From Bactericera cockerelli (lineage: Eukaryota > Arthropoda > Insecta > Hemiptera > Triozidae): 64,000 nucleotides of DNA. The DNA is taken from positions 4,307,751 to 4,371,750 of the forward strand of contig CM044966.1 in the NCBI GenBank assembly GCA_024516035.1. Reading direction: 5' to 3'. This document shows, one piece after another, positions 1 to 11,343 of the stretch (its first letter is position 1; every line of letters starts with the position of its first letter). The position numbers and the translations under genes were made by a program. Below the pieces are notes generated by a model. The model was given only the letters and a program-made list of their open reading frames with translations, was not told the DNA's origin and made no database searches.

Positions 1-325
1 AGATATATAAAAAATAAGTAATTAAATAATAAAAAATGAATCAGTAAAAAAATTCTCTCAATCTCTTCCTTTTTTTAATTCTCATTCTTTCATTGGGTAA
101 GAAGATACATTATTATTATAATAAAAGAAAAAAGATAAACAAAAAACGAGTGTACTTTTTATATTGGTCTGTACTTATAATCTATAATATTAAATATTTT
201 AATCTGATTTTGATTTTTCTCACTTTTTTTTTCCATATGATTTCATGCCAACCTCCAAAAATTGTAAAATAATAATACAAATAAATAAAATCTAATCTAA
301 ATCTAATCTAAGAAACGAGAGACTC

Positions 326-369
326 CGTCGTGATATGACCATGGCAGTTGAAAGCGACGTTAAACCCCA

Positions 370-400
<31 letters not shown>
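326..400 (+). mobile_element. 5'-truncated 5S-derived SINE (3' end and poly-A)
   Basis: Only the SINE tail (CGTCGTGATATGACC... and a ~30-base A-tract) is present. It is flanked by a perfect 13-bp target duplication, AAACGAGAGACTC, at 313-325 and 401-413, a clean LINE-style retroposition signature. Confidence 0.85.
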
Positions 401-404
<4 letters not shown>

Positions 405-415
405 GAGAGACTCAC

Positions 416-736
416 TGGGAGACACAGGGCTGGGCTGGTAGACGGGACTCTTCATCACACTCGTGTAGCCCTTCGCATCAGGACTGGCCCAGAAAGAGCG
501 AAACAGGCCCCCCATCCCGCCCCCGCCGTCCAGCGAAGTGTCCGCCCCTGGACTGGCGTGGCGACCGCCGAGCGAGTAATCGATAGTCAGAGATCGATTG
601 TTCGACTCGATACTGTACTCGCGGTACGAGTCCCGATTGTCGATCGGATCGAGTTCGTCGTACACAATCGATTGCGATTTATCGAAGTGGTGGATCATCG
701 ACGACGGGCTGGGTGGATTCCGCGAATCGTTGGGAC
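416..736 (-). CDS. TMEM209: TMEM209-like exon 5
   Basis: Acceptor CCACCACAG and donor GTGAGT. 107 codons of Ser/Pro/Asp-rich sequence ending SPVYQPSPVSP, comparable to the disordered linker of TMEM209. The next exon would lie off the window. A truncated SINE has inserted about a dozen bases past the donor. Confidence 0.7.
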
Positions 737-3692
737 CTGTGGTGGGAATCAAGACATAGCAAGAGACTAAATAATAATGCAATTAATTTGTGTTTTCACA
801 ACTTCTCAAACTCATTCGAGATTTCATAACTACTCAAACTCTTTCGTGATTTCACAACTTCTCAAAATCTTTCGTGATTTTACAACTACTCAAACTATTT
901 CGTGATTTCACAACTACTCAAACTCTGCCAGCGTCGATGGCATGTTGAATACACCGGTTCCCTTCAGAACACCGAAGTTAAGCGACATCCAGCGAGGTTA
1001 AGACTTGGATGGGTGACCATTCAAATTCTAATTCTCGTGACGCTGGCTTTTCCCGGCCCCACTCAGGCTGGGTGAGGTCAATGTGAGTAGCAGGTTTGTG
1101 AGTTTCCTGCGAATGGAGGGTAAAACCCCGTCGTGATATGACCATGGCAGTTGAAAGCGACGTTAAACCCCACTTAAAAAAAAAACTCTTTCGTGATTTC
1201 ACAACTACTCAAACTCTTTACTAAATCTTTGCTGAAAGATTTAGTAAAGCGAGTTTGAGAAGATGTGACACCGCGAAAGTGATTAACACATGGTATGATG
1301 ACTACTAGAAGAAAGTAAGACATTTGAAAATAAAACTTACTGGGAACGGCAAAACTAGAGGATAGCCAACTGTTGCTCGACAGGTTCAGTGGGGTAACAT
1401 CGGGGGACACAACAGGGGTGGAGGAGTACTTGAGTTTGAAGTTCGGGTCTGAAAGAATATAGAATAGAAATAATACAGTCAAAAATAGCTACAGGGTCTG
1501 TGAATAATAATATGTTTATTAACAATGATAAGTGGAAGGTAACCACTGGGTGATGTTAATGCTCAAAGCAATTTCTACCACTTAACTGGCAGAGTCTTAT
1601 TATTATGTGATCACCAACTCAAATTAATGAGGGAAATTTCGTGCACTGGTTGAGATTCGAACCAACGGACCCCTACGCTACCTGGATTACCTAACATGTT
1701 AACCATTTGACTACCAGTGCACATATTCATTATGATAGTGCCGCCATTGATCATGAAACCTTTTTTTTTCCCCTTTTCTTTTTAATTTGGGTTTAACGTT
1801 CCTTTCAACTGCATGGAGATAAGACAATGGTGCTTTTAACTTTGGTTTGCCATATAATTATATGGGGTTCCTGGGCTTATAAAAAATATCATAAATATTG
1901 ATGAAATCTTTTGATAGGGCCAGTAAAAAAACTTAGGTACAAGTGATCCATTGCCTTGAGTTGTCCATCAAACAGTGGGGGAAAAACCTGTTTGATATGA
2001 TAATGTAGTTGAAAGCAACAATAAACAAAACACCTTGATAGGAAAAAAATTGTGACCCTCATTTATTTTATCTTACTAGGTTTTAAAAGCCCCTCACCTT
2101 GCTTGCAGATATTGAAGAGTCTAAACTGCTGGGCCGTGAGTTCAATTGGACTTGTGAAATGGTTTAGCCGCAAGTACTGGGCCATGTTATACAGACTACA
2201 TAGGAAGAAAACTGTGGCCAACAGAACTTCTATGTAGTAGAGAGGCCACGAGTAAAATGGACAAGTGTAGTACCTGGAATATTAAATAATTTGACAGACA
2301 TAAGATATCATATTTGCTAGTAAAACAGAACCTCACTGTGGCTTTTGTTTGTCTGTTTGTGATCGTGAGAGCTAAGATGGCCACACAGTGGTAAAAAATT
2401 AAAAAAGGGCCGGTTAATATTTCTTCAATTAAAAACTATCAAGTGGGGTATTGAATAAAAGTTCTCAATGTCCTCATGCTAGTTCACAGAACTACTAGTG
2501 TTAATCACAATGAGATATCATGATTAATAAAACTCACTTTACTTTACTTGAGGTCAGTAATTTGAAAAACATTTTAATAATAAGTAAAGAGTATATTTAT
2601 TTAACAAGAATAAACCTATGCCCTATGTTATAATAAAAACAATATAAATATAACATGATTAACCTTATCAAAATATTAAAAATAAATCACAAGTTCACAA
2701 AAGGTTTTGAGGAAAATGTATCCATCAATAACTATTAGTTTAATTTTGGGTCCCACATGAAAATAATAATATTGCCTTATTTATACTGCCCAATTCAGAC
2801 TATCAAGTCCAATTATTCCAGCAGTAAGCCCAAGACGTATAATGTGTTGAAAATCCTAAATGGGAGGGGATAACTTGTCATGTCCTGGCTGGGTTTTGAA
2901 CCCACGCCCTCTGGATTACTAGTCCGCCTTCTATACCACTGAGCTACCGGGAAAAGACTCAATTATCAAACCAACTATTCTATTCTAATCCATGAAGATT
3001 TGAAAAAGTCAGATCTGTTTTGGACAGTGGCATAGCCAGGTGGGGGATTTTGCCCCCCCCCCCCTTTTTTCCAAGAAACCCCAGCAAAGATGGAATATAC
3101 ATTAGGTAAGATTTCTGAACCCCCTCCTAACCCCCCCCCCCCCCCCCCCCCCAAATGTAGGTCTAGCTACGCCACTGGTTTTGAACCATTAATATAGCCT
3201 TACTGTGAGCTAATTTTATCTTGTTTTCTTACACATCATAGGCTAGAACAGAAAACACGCCAAAGTTAATGGTACCCCACACTAGGGCATTCTTGTGTTT
3301 ATTCTCGTTCTCAATCCTCTTCTTAATGAGCGACCAGGCATATTTGTTGTGGACATCTGCACTCTGCGGGGACTGGAAATAAGATTAAATTTGTTCAAGT
3401 ATAATTTAGGGAGTCACAGAAAGAGCCTCCCCATTTATTATTGGTATATTACTTTTGAGAAATTTCTAATATTAGAAATTGGAAGTATTGTATTTGTTTC
3501 AGTAAGAAAAAATATTTATGGCTATGATTTTTTTTTTTTTTTTTTTTTTTCTGGACATTTCATAACCTCCTGAGCAACTTTGGTTTTGAGTTGGTCTGTT
3601 AAAAATATTCCTTGTAATTCTAATTATCTAAGTCTTATTATATAATAAAGAATTTAATAATGATGATGATTACAATTACAACTCACATTCAT
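416..3692 (-). CDS. TMEM209: TMEM209-like nuclear envelope protein, N-terminal half (partial gene)
   Basis: Five exons on the minus strand join in phase: 3692-3687 (tentative ATG AAT), 3363-3233, 2273-2098, 1448-1341 and 736-416. The product has a basic helix (residues WSLIKKRIENENKHKNALVW), a first hydrophobic stretch (TINFGVFSVLAYD), then a second membrane segment in YSWPLYYIEVLLATVFFLC. That layout and the WPLYYIE motif match the start of vertebrate TMEM209 (WPLWYIE), a membrane protein of the nuclear envelope. The Ser/Pro-rich low-complexity region that follows also fits the family. About 247 codons are present; the conserved C-terminal half must lie left of the window. All junctions are GT-AG and every split codon reads through. 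The first exon is the weakest part of the model. Confidence 0.8.
793..1262. repeat. ~28-bp degenerate tandem repeat interrupted by a SINE
   Basis: Imperfect units of TTCGTGATTTCACAACTACT + CAAACTC run from about 793 to 926 and resume at 1187. They resemble the tail of the tRNA-derived SINE family found at 22740 and 45010. The 5S SINE at 927-1186 sits inside the array. Confidence 0.6.
927..1186 (+). mobile_element. 5S rRNA-derived SINE, full length
   Basis: The first ~120 bases resemble 5S rRNA (TGAATACACCGGTTC, ACCGAAGTTAAGC, GGATGGGTGACC) including the A-box and C-box regions of the internal Pol III promoter. A SINE body (CAGGCTGGGTGAGGTCAATG...) and a poly-A tail follow. Flanks repeat AAACTCT. 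Confidence 0.85.
1341..1448 (-). CDS. TMEM209: TMEM209-like exon 4
   Basis: Acceptor TTCTTTCAG and donor GTAAGT. Encodes a Ser/Thr/Pro-rich stretch (DPNFKLKYSSTPVVSPDV to SSSFAVP) that joins in phase on both sides. Confidence 0.7.
1540..1725 (-). mobile_element. tRNA-derived SINE (TCAAGTGGTTAA head)
   Basis: Read on the minus strand it has a tRNA-like head with D-arm (AGTCAAATGGTTAA) and T-arm (GGTTCGAATC) boxes, then a body ending GGTGGTTACCTTCCACT. Other copies are at 12015, 35805, 43965 and 46380. Confidence 0.7.
2098..2273 (-). CDS. TMEM209: TMEM209-like exon 3
   Basis: Acceptor TATTCCAG and donor GTGAGG. Encodes YYTCPFYSWPLYYIEV... to RLFNICKQ, the second membrane segment. This is the most diagnostic exon. 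Confidence 0.8.
2775..2953 (-). mobile_element. tRNA-derived SINE (TCCCGGTAGCTCAG head)
   Basis: Minus-strand head CCCGGTAGCTCAGTGG, T-arm GGGTTCAAAACCC, then body GACAAGTTATCCCCTCCCA and AGTATAAATAAGGC. Same family as 24395 and 48013. Confidence 0.75.
3233..3363 (-). CDS. TMEM209: TMEM209-like exon 2
   Basis: Acceptor CCCCGCAG and donor GTAAGA. Encodes SADVHNKYAWSLIKK... through LAYDV, aligning with the first helix and membrane segment of TMEM209. Ends with two bases of a Val codon completed by the next exon. Confidence 0.75.
3687..3692 (-). CDS. TMEM209: TMEM209-like exon 1 (tentative, Met-Asn)
   Basis: ATG AAT is followed directly by a GTGAGT donor and ends at a codon boundary, which is what the exon at 3363 requires. 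Two codons are too few to be sure. Confidence 0.35.
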
Positions 3693-4312
3693 AATTAGTA
3701 GAACAAGCCTGACTCAAAATGAGCTATGCTGTAGACAAATGTGTTTGGATCCGTGAATAGTCAAGTTAGCATGGCAAGTATCAAGATATCTAGAAGTCTC
3801 TGAAGGTCTGATAAAATATAAAAAGTAGCCAAAGGAAGACAAGAAAAACCAAACTTATCCAAAGTTGTGTTTCTTTTCTTGATTCTGACTTTCTTCAAGT
3901 CAGAAACAAGGGTAAGTACTAATTTTGTATTAATTTATGCTGAACTTTTATGTCATTAACTTCTTGCTAAATCACGTTTATTTTTGGGAAAAATCGTATG
4001 AATAACTACCTAAAATCTAAAATTACAAAAACCAAGCCACAAAAAAGTGATTTCAGATTTCAGAAATAAAGTTAACCTAATTTTTCAAAATGCCGCTGCT
4101 CGTTTTTTTAACGCAAATTCAAAAATCCGCGCCAATGCAAGGCAAAATCCGCTGCTAGGACTTTCTAAAACTTAACTTGATACGAAACCTCCTTTAGGGA
4201 ATTCAACAGATTAATAGATATTGCGGAAATCTGTGGTTTTTTCAGCCGGGTCAGGAACATTTATTTTGTTCAACAATATTTTTATAACCTCTTACTTACT
4301 ATGCAGGAGATA

Positions 4313-4854
4313 GGGAGTGCTTCCAAAGCCGAACACGGTTGCTTTTATTTTTTTGGATGTCAGCCGAACAGTTCCATTATTCGCGGAATTAGTATTATTT
4401 TTTCAGTCTAAATGTTGTGTTTTGATAGCCAGCTAGGATAGCTTGGGTGAGGGGCTTAGGTTAGGTTGAAATTAGTGCAGGGTTAGACCGGGTCGCTGCG
4501 CGACCCGGCCTAACCACCTGCACTAATTTCAACCTAACCTAAGCCCCTCACCCAACCATCCTACCCAACAAACTGAAGTCAGTGATCTATCGTGCAATTT
4601 CACCTCGTTAACTTTACCTAACCCTATATAACTACAAAATTCTTCTTAACAAAAAAATCCTCTTACCAAAAATGACTGACGCATCAAATTCCAATTGACA
4701 ATAATCATTCGTCTTTTATATGTGAAAGAATAAAACGGACAAAATACGTAAAAAATACGATGTAAAAATTAATAGTAATTCCGCGAATAATGGAACTGTT
4801 CGGCTGACATCCAAAAAAATAAAAGCAACCGTGTTCGGCTTTGGAAGCACTCCC
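4313..4854. mobile_element. Foldback MITE, Mutator-like (9-bp TSD)
   Basis: The two halves are near-perfect inverted complements, GGGAGTGCTTCCAAAGCC... to ...GGCTTTGGAAGCACTCCC, with a GC-rich apex near 4490-4515 (GGGTCGCTGCGCGACCC). A perfect 9-bp target duplication, CAGGAGATA, lies at 4304-4312 and 4855-4863. Nine bases is the Mutator-like size. No transposase is encoded. Confidence 0.85.
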
Positions 4855-4902
4855 CAGGAGATAATAGACATGTATCTTTCAATGGAATAGACATGCTTAT
4901 GC

Positions 4903-5182
4903 CGTATTTTTCTTTCTAACCAAAGTTAACCAAACGAGAATAAAATGAACCAAACTGGAAGCAAGCCATTTTTCTTTTGGAAGAGGAAAAATTTCCACTT
5001 CCAAAGTTAACCAAAGTGGAAGTAGAAAATTCTTGCTTCCAGTTCTTTTATAGGTTAAGTCCATTGTTTATCTTGAAAAGTAACCAAACGCATTTTTCTT
5101 TTACGAATGACCTTGGAATAAAATGGAAATATTTGGAAAAAACCTAACCAGGAAAATTTTTTTAGTTAGAAAGAAAAATACG
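4903..5182. mobile_element. MITE with GTATTTTTCTTT termini
   Basis: Inverted ends CGTATTTTTCTTTCTAAC and GTTAGAAAGAAAAATACG enclose repeated motifs built on CCAAAGTTAACCAAA. A related copy is at 37086-37380. Confidence 0.6.
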
Positions 5183-5299
5183 ACTTCAGTTTCAAGATTT
5201 CTATTTTATTCCGTCCAGTCTCTTCTCTCGTTCAGTTTAAAATCATTTTACCCCACAGGGTTTGAAATTCTTGTAGAAAAAGTTTGATTTAGCATGAAT

Positions 5300-5461
5300 T
5301 TACTTCAGATACTTCTGCTCGGCTTGGTGCTCTTGCTCCGTGATGCTGCCCCCCAGCCATTTCCCTACACACACAAGCTCCTCCTGCAGGCACTGTAAAA
5401 TTCTTGCGGGAGGATGATAAACTTCATTGGAAGAGGTTTTTGACGTGCTACGATTGTTCAG
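5300..5461 (-). CDS. Terminal exon of an unrecognised gene
   Basis: An open frame reads LNNRSTSKTSSNEVYHPPAR... and ends EQEHQAEQKYLK, stop TAA at 5302-5300. The balanced, non-repetitive composition argues for real coding sequence. The start of this exon, with its probable AG acceptor, is found duplicated at 5959-6022, and a LINE fragment lies between the two copies. I do not recognise the protein; no upstream exon could be identified. Confidence 0.35.
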   Translation of the reverse strand: MNNRSTSKTSSNEVYHPPARILQCLQEELVCVGKWLGGSITEQEHQAEQKYLK

Positions 5462-5464
5462 AGG

Positions 5465-5958
5465 ATGATGATAGAAAGGGGAAAACAGAAGAATGACCCT
5501 AGACACGTAATGTATGGTTACCATTCGCCATTAAGAAGACTGAAGTCCAGAAAGAGTTTTATAGCCACAACACAAGAAATTGAAACATCCCCTAGTACAA
5601 GAAGAATAGAACTCTGGAAGATCATAGCACCCGAATCCCCATTTGATCTCAACGAAAATATTTCAAAAGGAGCTCATCTACCCTTTCCAACTTGGAAAAG
5701 CTTGAATCGGTTGAGAACAGAAGTAGGTCGCTGTGCATACAACATGGTTAAATGGGGGTTTGAGGCAAATGATAAATGTGAATGTGATGAAATCCAAACC
5801 ATGGAACACCTTCGTACCTGTCCAAAACTTGAAACAACATGTACATACCACACCAGGACTTGATCAACGCAGACCAGAAGGCAATAATAGCAGCTAAGCA
5901 TTGGCAAAATACAATATAATGGTTTTTTGATGATTGTTGGATACGTAAATATAATATA
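5465..5958 (+). mobile_element. RTE/Jockey-type LINE fragment (RT C-terminus)
   Basis: The frame at 5465-5863 contains LRTEVGRCAYNMVKWGF followed by CECDEIQTMEHLRTCP, the Cys-rich C-terminal tail common in non-LTR reverse transcriptases, and after a frameshift KAIIAAKHWQNTI-stop. No RT core is present. It is flanked by a ~52-bp duplication (5410-5461 and 5959-6010). Confidence 0.7.
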
Positions 5959-6022
5959 GAGGATGATGAACTTTATTGGAAGAGGTTTTTGACGTGCTAC
6001 GATTGTTCAGATTGATAGCCAA
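5959..6022 (-). pseudogene. Duplicated 5' portion of the 5300-5461 exon
   Basis: About 52 bases match 5410-5461 with two substitutions. On the minus strand this copy retains an ATTTTAG acceptor at its start, giving LAINLNNRSTSKTSSNKV. It therefore carries the original acceptor while the other copy carries the rest of the exon and the stop. Confidence 0.5.
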
Positions 6023-6684
6023 CTAAAATTCCAACTAGTAACATTTAAATCCGTCGCTCCCGGTTTTCAAATAGAATTAGGAAAATTTTATACTACATAA
6101 TATGAATCATGACATCCCAATCAACATCTACTGGAAATAGGGGCATCTAATATAACCGTGACCCCCGTTATTGTAGACCTCGATTACTCAAGTTCTGAGG
6201 AAACAAACGATGAAAATTCAACCGTCAATGATGGACAAACCACTCTTGAAGTGTTCTCTGATGATTCTTTATTGGCAAAAAGTAAAATCAGAGTGTGTCA
6301 TTCAAAATTTGAAACGGAGATTTGGGTATTTCGAGGGTGAGAGAGCGATTTTTGTTATTGTATGAGTAACAAAACCCTCACAGAAATCCAACCTTCTCAG
6401 GTTCTTAAGGACTCTATTCGAATACAAGTATTCAACCAATTATAAATATAAAAATATTTTATTTTTATTTTTTGAGAGGGGGAAATCTTCAAAAGACGAA
6501 CATCATGTGGGAGCATGATGAACAGTGTGGAAACTTTGGAACCGTTCGGAGAAAAAATAAAATTAATATACTTATTTCCTTGATATTTCCAATAAATTGG
6601 CGTAAAATAAAAAATTATATTATCAAACATATTGTTAGCAGGTTGAACCCTATATCAACATCAAATAAAGTCCACCGAGCTGTA

Positions 6685-8053
6685 TACAGGGTGTAACAGA
6701 CTTGATGTAAAATCTCTTAAAGGGTGGTAGTGCAGATCATTTCCAACCATTAATGTTCTATAACACTTTCGATTTAACTTAGTGGTTCTCGAGATATTAT
6801 TTTTTTGAATTATTTTTACATGTTTCCTGCCGCTCGACAAAGAATGGCATCTAACTTCATAAATACAGTAGATGAGTCAATAAATTTAACTTTTTCCATA
6901 AGAAAACAACATTTCACTATTATTAAGACTAGATTTATTCTTAAAAAGTGCACGAGTACTTAAAAAATAAGCAGCAGCGGAAAATTTATCGCAGACATGA
7001 AATCCACCTGAAACTTCAGCCGCCATTTTCTCAAAATACTGCCGACATAAAGTATTAGTTTCATTTGTGTAAAAACTTTCTTGAAGTCTTTACTTTCAGA
7101 AAATATGACACACTTGATATAAAATTTTCATTTTTTATATTGAAACCAAGATAAATTTAAAAAAAAGTACCGTACCACCTTTACCTGTGGGTGTTAACTA
7201 TTTTTTTTTAGATGTATGTAGATTATGTAGATTTATACATTGTTATGTTTCATTTCATTCAAACCGTTTTATCATTGAGACCCTTTCCCTCTTATGAACA
7301 AATGAACAATTATCATTAATGTTGATTTCTGAAGCACCACAGCTAAGTATCATACATCATACATATTAGATACACGTACAACGTACATACTAATTTGCCA
7401 TACTTGAGACTCGAACCAGTGACCTCCAAGTTAAGATTCTACTGAGTCTAAACTTTTGGACCTTTGGTAAATAAATGGCAACCATAATTTGTCAAATTGA
7501 AGAAAAAAAATAGTTCCCTAGGTAAAAGTAGGACGGTAGCCTAGGAGGTACAGTTAGTAGTACTGACTGACTTTTTTTTTTAATTTCTCTTGGTTTCAAT
7601 AAAAAATGAAAATTTTATAACAAGTGTGTCATATTTTCTGAAAGTAAAGACTTCAAGCAAGTTTTTACACAAATGAAATCATTACTTTATGAAGGCAGTA
7701 TTTTGAGAAAATGGCGGCTGAAGTTTCAGGTGGATTTCATGTCTGCGATAAATTTTCTGCTGCTGCTTATTTTTTTAAGTACGTGTGCACTTTTTAAGAA
7801 TAAATCTAGTCTGAATAATAGTGAAATGTTGTTTTCTTATGGAAAAACTTAAATTTTTTGCCTCATCTACTGTGTTTATGAAGTTAGATGCCATTCTTTG
7901 TCGAGCGGCAGGGGACATGTAAAAATAATTCAAAAAAATAATATCTCGAGAACCACGAAGTTAAATCGAAAGTGTTATAGAACATTAATGGTTGGAAATG
8001 ATCTGTACTACCACCCTTTAAGAGGTTTTACCTCAAGTCTGTTACACCCTGTA
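6685..8053. mobile_element. Foldback element 1 (TACAGGGTGTAAC ends, TA target)
   Basis: Two arms of about 500 bp, 6685-~7200 and ~7510-8053, are inverted complements at high identity, ending TACAGGGTGTAACAGAC / GTCTGTTACACCCTGTA. TA flanks both ends. The ~300-bp loop has no transposase ORF. TA target use suggests Tc1/mariner-type mobilisation. Confidence 0.85.
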
Positions 8054-8082
8054 TAGTCCAGGGACGGATACGTCTCACGGTC

Positions 8083-8089
8083 AAGCTTG

Positions 8090-8122
<33 letters not shown>

Positions 8123-8167
8123 TTTCTCTCTCTCTCCCTATTTCCCTCTCTCTCTCTCCCTATTTCC

Positions 8168-8228
<61 letters not shown>
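8083..8228. repeat. (CT)n microsatellite
   Basis: Almost pure CT with a few CCCTATTT interruptions. The frame of Arg/Glu codons over it on the minus strand is not a gene. Confidence 0.95.
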
Positions 8229-8231
<3 letters not shown>

Positions 8232-8384
8232 CATGATCAGGTAATTTGGTTTCAAAGCACTTGCTCTATATTAATAATAAATTTATTTTATTGAGTAAAT
8301 TATAAGTGTGTGCTCAACATCATTACATTAATAAAAACCTTATAAATAAATTTATGACTACTATACTAATTTATGACTAAAAAA

Positions 8385-9500
8385 AAAACTTGAGGAGAAA
8401 ATTTTGATCAATTGGGAAGACTTCCCTCCAGCTGCGTCCAGAAATTCTTTGATAAAGTAGGGACAGAGAAGTTTGAGAAAAGATTTGAGGGTGTTTTTAA
8501 ATGTGTAAGGAGTGAGAGTTTTAAGGGTATCTGGCAAAACATTGTAAATTTTTATGCCCTCTCCTGGGATGGATTTCTATAGGTTTTTGCCTCTTGTAGT
8601 GATGATGTTGTTCCTGTGTCTTGTGTTGTACAAGTGAATGTCACTGTGTCTGGGTAACTGGTCAGATATTTTGTGAATCAAGACACAGGAATTTATATTC
8701 AGCTGTCTGTTTAAACACATCTCTACAAGATTCAAATCTTCTCATACCAAAGATATTTCGGACGGCTTTCTTTTGGAAAATAAATACTGACTGGTCACCG
8801 GAAGAGATCAAATTTTGATCTATTGGGATCCCCAATAGATCAAACCATATCTTAAGATGCTGTGAAAATAAGAGAAATATGCCAGCAGGGCGGGAGAGGA
8901 ATCCACATTTCTGCGGATGGATCCAATAGCAAATATTGCAGAGGCAAGCTTACTCTTGATACCCTCAGCATGTGGCCTCCATTGCAAAGAACAATCGACT
9001 TTTAGACCCAGGAACTTTACCTCTCTAGTGCGTTGAATTGAGAGGCAAGAGGTTCGAATAGGCTGTAAAGATTGAATCTGGTGTGGATTGAAATATTGAA
9101 ATAGTTGGTCTTATCTACATTTAGTGATAGTCTGTTTGCTGAAAACCACAAGCTGATTTCATCAAGAACAAGTGATGCATTGTTAAAAACATTATTGCTA
9201 TTTCTGCCTGCTACAAGAATGGTGGTATCGACGGCGAAAAGAGTAAATCTGGCTCTTTGAGAGGGGCGTAAATGATAATAAAATTATCATTTATATAGAT
9301 AAGGAACAATAGCGGTCCTAGATTTGATCCTTGAGGGACACCTAGGTCACATTCAGAGGACAAGACAATGCATGAGTAAGGAGTCCCTTATCTATATGTA
9401 TAAGGAATTTTAGTTCTCTGGGTTCGGCCCAGCAGATAGGATTGGAACCAAGAAAATGTGTTATTATCAGACACGCCATAATAACTCAACTTGGCCAGAA
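8385..9500 (-). pseudogene. Jockey/CR1-like LINE reverse transcriptase remnant
   Basis: Minus-strand frames show the RT signature GVPQGSNLGPLLFLIYIND near 9340-9280, a decayed catalytic box FAVDTT near 9230 (normally FADDTT), and the thumb and C-terminal region (NIFGMRRFESCRDVFK; LYNTRHRNNIITTRG) down to about 8400. Several frameshifts and stops separate them, so it is dead. Confidence 0.8.
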
Positions 9501-9688
9501 GTATCTCTTACACCCGTATTTATGAACAGTGAATTTTGTCAGAGCAATGTCTCAACCAACATATTGGCCAATAACATTAAATGAAATCATGCTTCAGACC
9601 ATGCTCAAACAGCGTTTTCTGTTCATAAATACGGCTGTAATGCCGGGTCCACACTAAGCGAAGTCGACCTTTTCGACGCCGGCTCGGA

Positions 9689-9958
9689 GCCAGCGTCGAT
9701 GGCATGTTGAATACACCGGTTCCCTTCAGAACACCGAAGTTAAGCGACATCCAGCGAGGTTAAGACTTGGATGGGTGACCATTCAAATTTTAATTCTCGT
9801 GACGCTGGCTTTTCCCGGCCCCACTCAGGCTGGGTAAGGTCAATGTGAGTAGCAGGTTTGTGAGTTTCCTGCGAATGGAGGGTAAAACCCCCGTCGTGAT
9901 ATGACCATGGCAGTTGAAAGCGACGTTAAACCCCACTAAAAAAAAAAAAAAAAAAAAA
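9689..9958 (+). mobile_element. 5S rRNA-derived SINE, full length
   Basis: Same structure as the copy at 927: 5S-like head starting GCCAGCGTCGATGG, body and poly-A tail. Flanking CCGGCTC on both sides is a possible target duplication. Confidence 0.85.
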
Positions 9959-10242
9959 GCCCGGCTCAGATCGCAGAACAGTGAACAGTCCCACACAGTG
10001 CTGATTAGAGGATAGGAAAAAGTCCAAAGTACGGAGAAACTTAGAGACGGCGCGCGGCGCGCGGCGTCCGAAATAGAACGACCAGCACGAAAACCATTCA
10101 AATAGTTAATCTCGTTACCTCCTACATCAGTTCAATCAATTACTTGAAAGAGGGTGTACAGTGTACACTGTGCTTAAAAGACGATAACTCAGCCCAAGAA
10201 CCTTACTAGAAATTTAGCAGTTCCAAATCATTTCATAATTAT

Positions 10243-10581
10243 TACTGATTGAGGTAGAACAATATAATTTTTACTAAAATAATATATGGCACAGGGGTTT
10301 TCTTAATAATATAGACATGTTTCGTCGGTTAGGGCAACTTCATCAGTATTTTTTTATTTTTTTTTATCAACAAATTTTTATAGATGTATTTTACTACAAG
10401 GTTTATTAAAAATGAAAAATTACATCAAAAAAAGGTTATTGTACTGGAAATTGAAAAATAAAATCTATATTATAATATGGTGAATTGGTGAAACATGTCT
10501 GTATTATGAAAAAACCCCTGTGTTAGCCATATTTTATTTTCTGTGAAGCTAATAAAAATTATATTGTTCTACCTCAATCAG
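10243..10581. mobile_element. MITE with CTGATTGAGGTAGAAC termini
   Basis: Inverted ends CTGATTGAGGTAGAACAATA and TATTGTTCTACCTCAATCAG, with a second inner inverted pair (ACAGGGGTTTTCTTA / AAAAAACCCCTGTGTTAGCC). A diverged relative lies at about 60474-60575. Confidence 0.65.
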
Positions 10582-11102
10582 TTTGATACCTTCACAAAAT
10601 TACAGAGTACCACTATCAATATGTCAGAATTATTATTTGTTCTATTTCTTAGTTGTGAAAATTGTTGTTCAATTACTTTCAATCGGACCATGTGTGAGGA
10701 GCAAGGACATTGATTGTTAAGTCTCCTCTATAAATAAATATCACTAAAAAAACAACCATGTAGGTATTGTGTATTTTTGTATAACCCCTTTCAATTTTAA
10801 AGGGTATCAAAATTATTAAAGTATAACAACAGTTTTCCACTAAAGCAAAGACTATTTTTTCTTGTTGTGTATTTTCTATAGTCGACACGCTTCCACAAAC
10901 ATTCCTAATTATTTACACATTCACAAGACCAATGTGTAAACTTAAAATATAGAACGTGAACAAAATTTTACATAAATTTCTGACTTCTGGGACCGTAGGA
11001 AACATAATTAAAATATTTTTAACCCTGTAGGTTTAAAAAGTAACGATTTTTGGGATTTTCGCTTATATCTCGAGGACAATACATCTTATATATATATATA
11101 AA

Positions 11103-11343
11103 TCTTTTATATATATAAATGTCAAAGTCACTGACTGACTGAAAACTGACTGATCATCGCTCTACAGCCCAAACCGTAAGTCCTAGGAAGCTGAAATTTG
11201 GTAGGTAGCTTTGTCTTATAGTCTAGATGTGCAATAAGACGGGATTTTTCGAAATTCCCACTACAACACCTGCCATTGGCGAAAAAGGATTTTTTGCTTT
11301 CACGGCCATGCCTCGGCCCGCAAAGCGGCCGACAGCCCGCTAG
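11103..11343 (+). mobile_element. Non-autonomous Helitron
   Basis: 5' TC followed by an AT-rich run, then ATGTCAAAGTCACTGACTG. The 3' end has a GC-rich hairpin (GCCCGCAAAGCGG...AGCCCG) and terminal CTAG followed by T. No target duplication, as expected. A close inverted copy is at 44457-44691. Confidence 0.75.

Noticed and set aside
4440..4560. Telomere-like TTAGGTTAGG
   Set aside because: Only two units within the arm of a MITE; not a telomeric array.
6158..6340. 60-codon frame rich in Asp/Glu/Ser
   Set aside because: Could be a retroelement ORF1 scrap, but there is no matching element, splice site or motif.
8008..8229. Arg/Glu repeat protein
   Set aside because: Minus-strand reading of a CT microsatellite.
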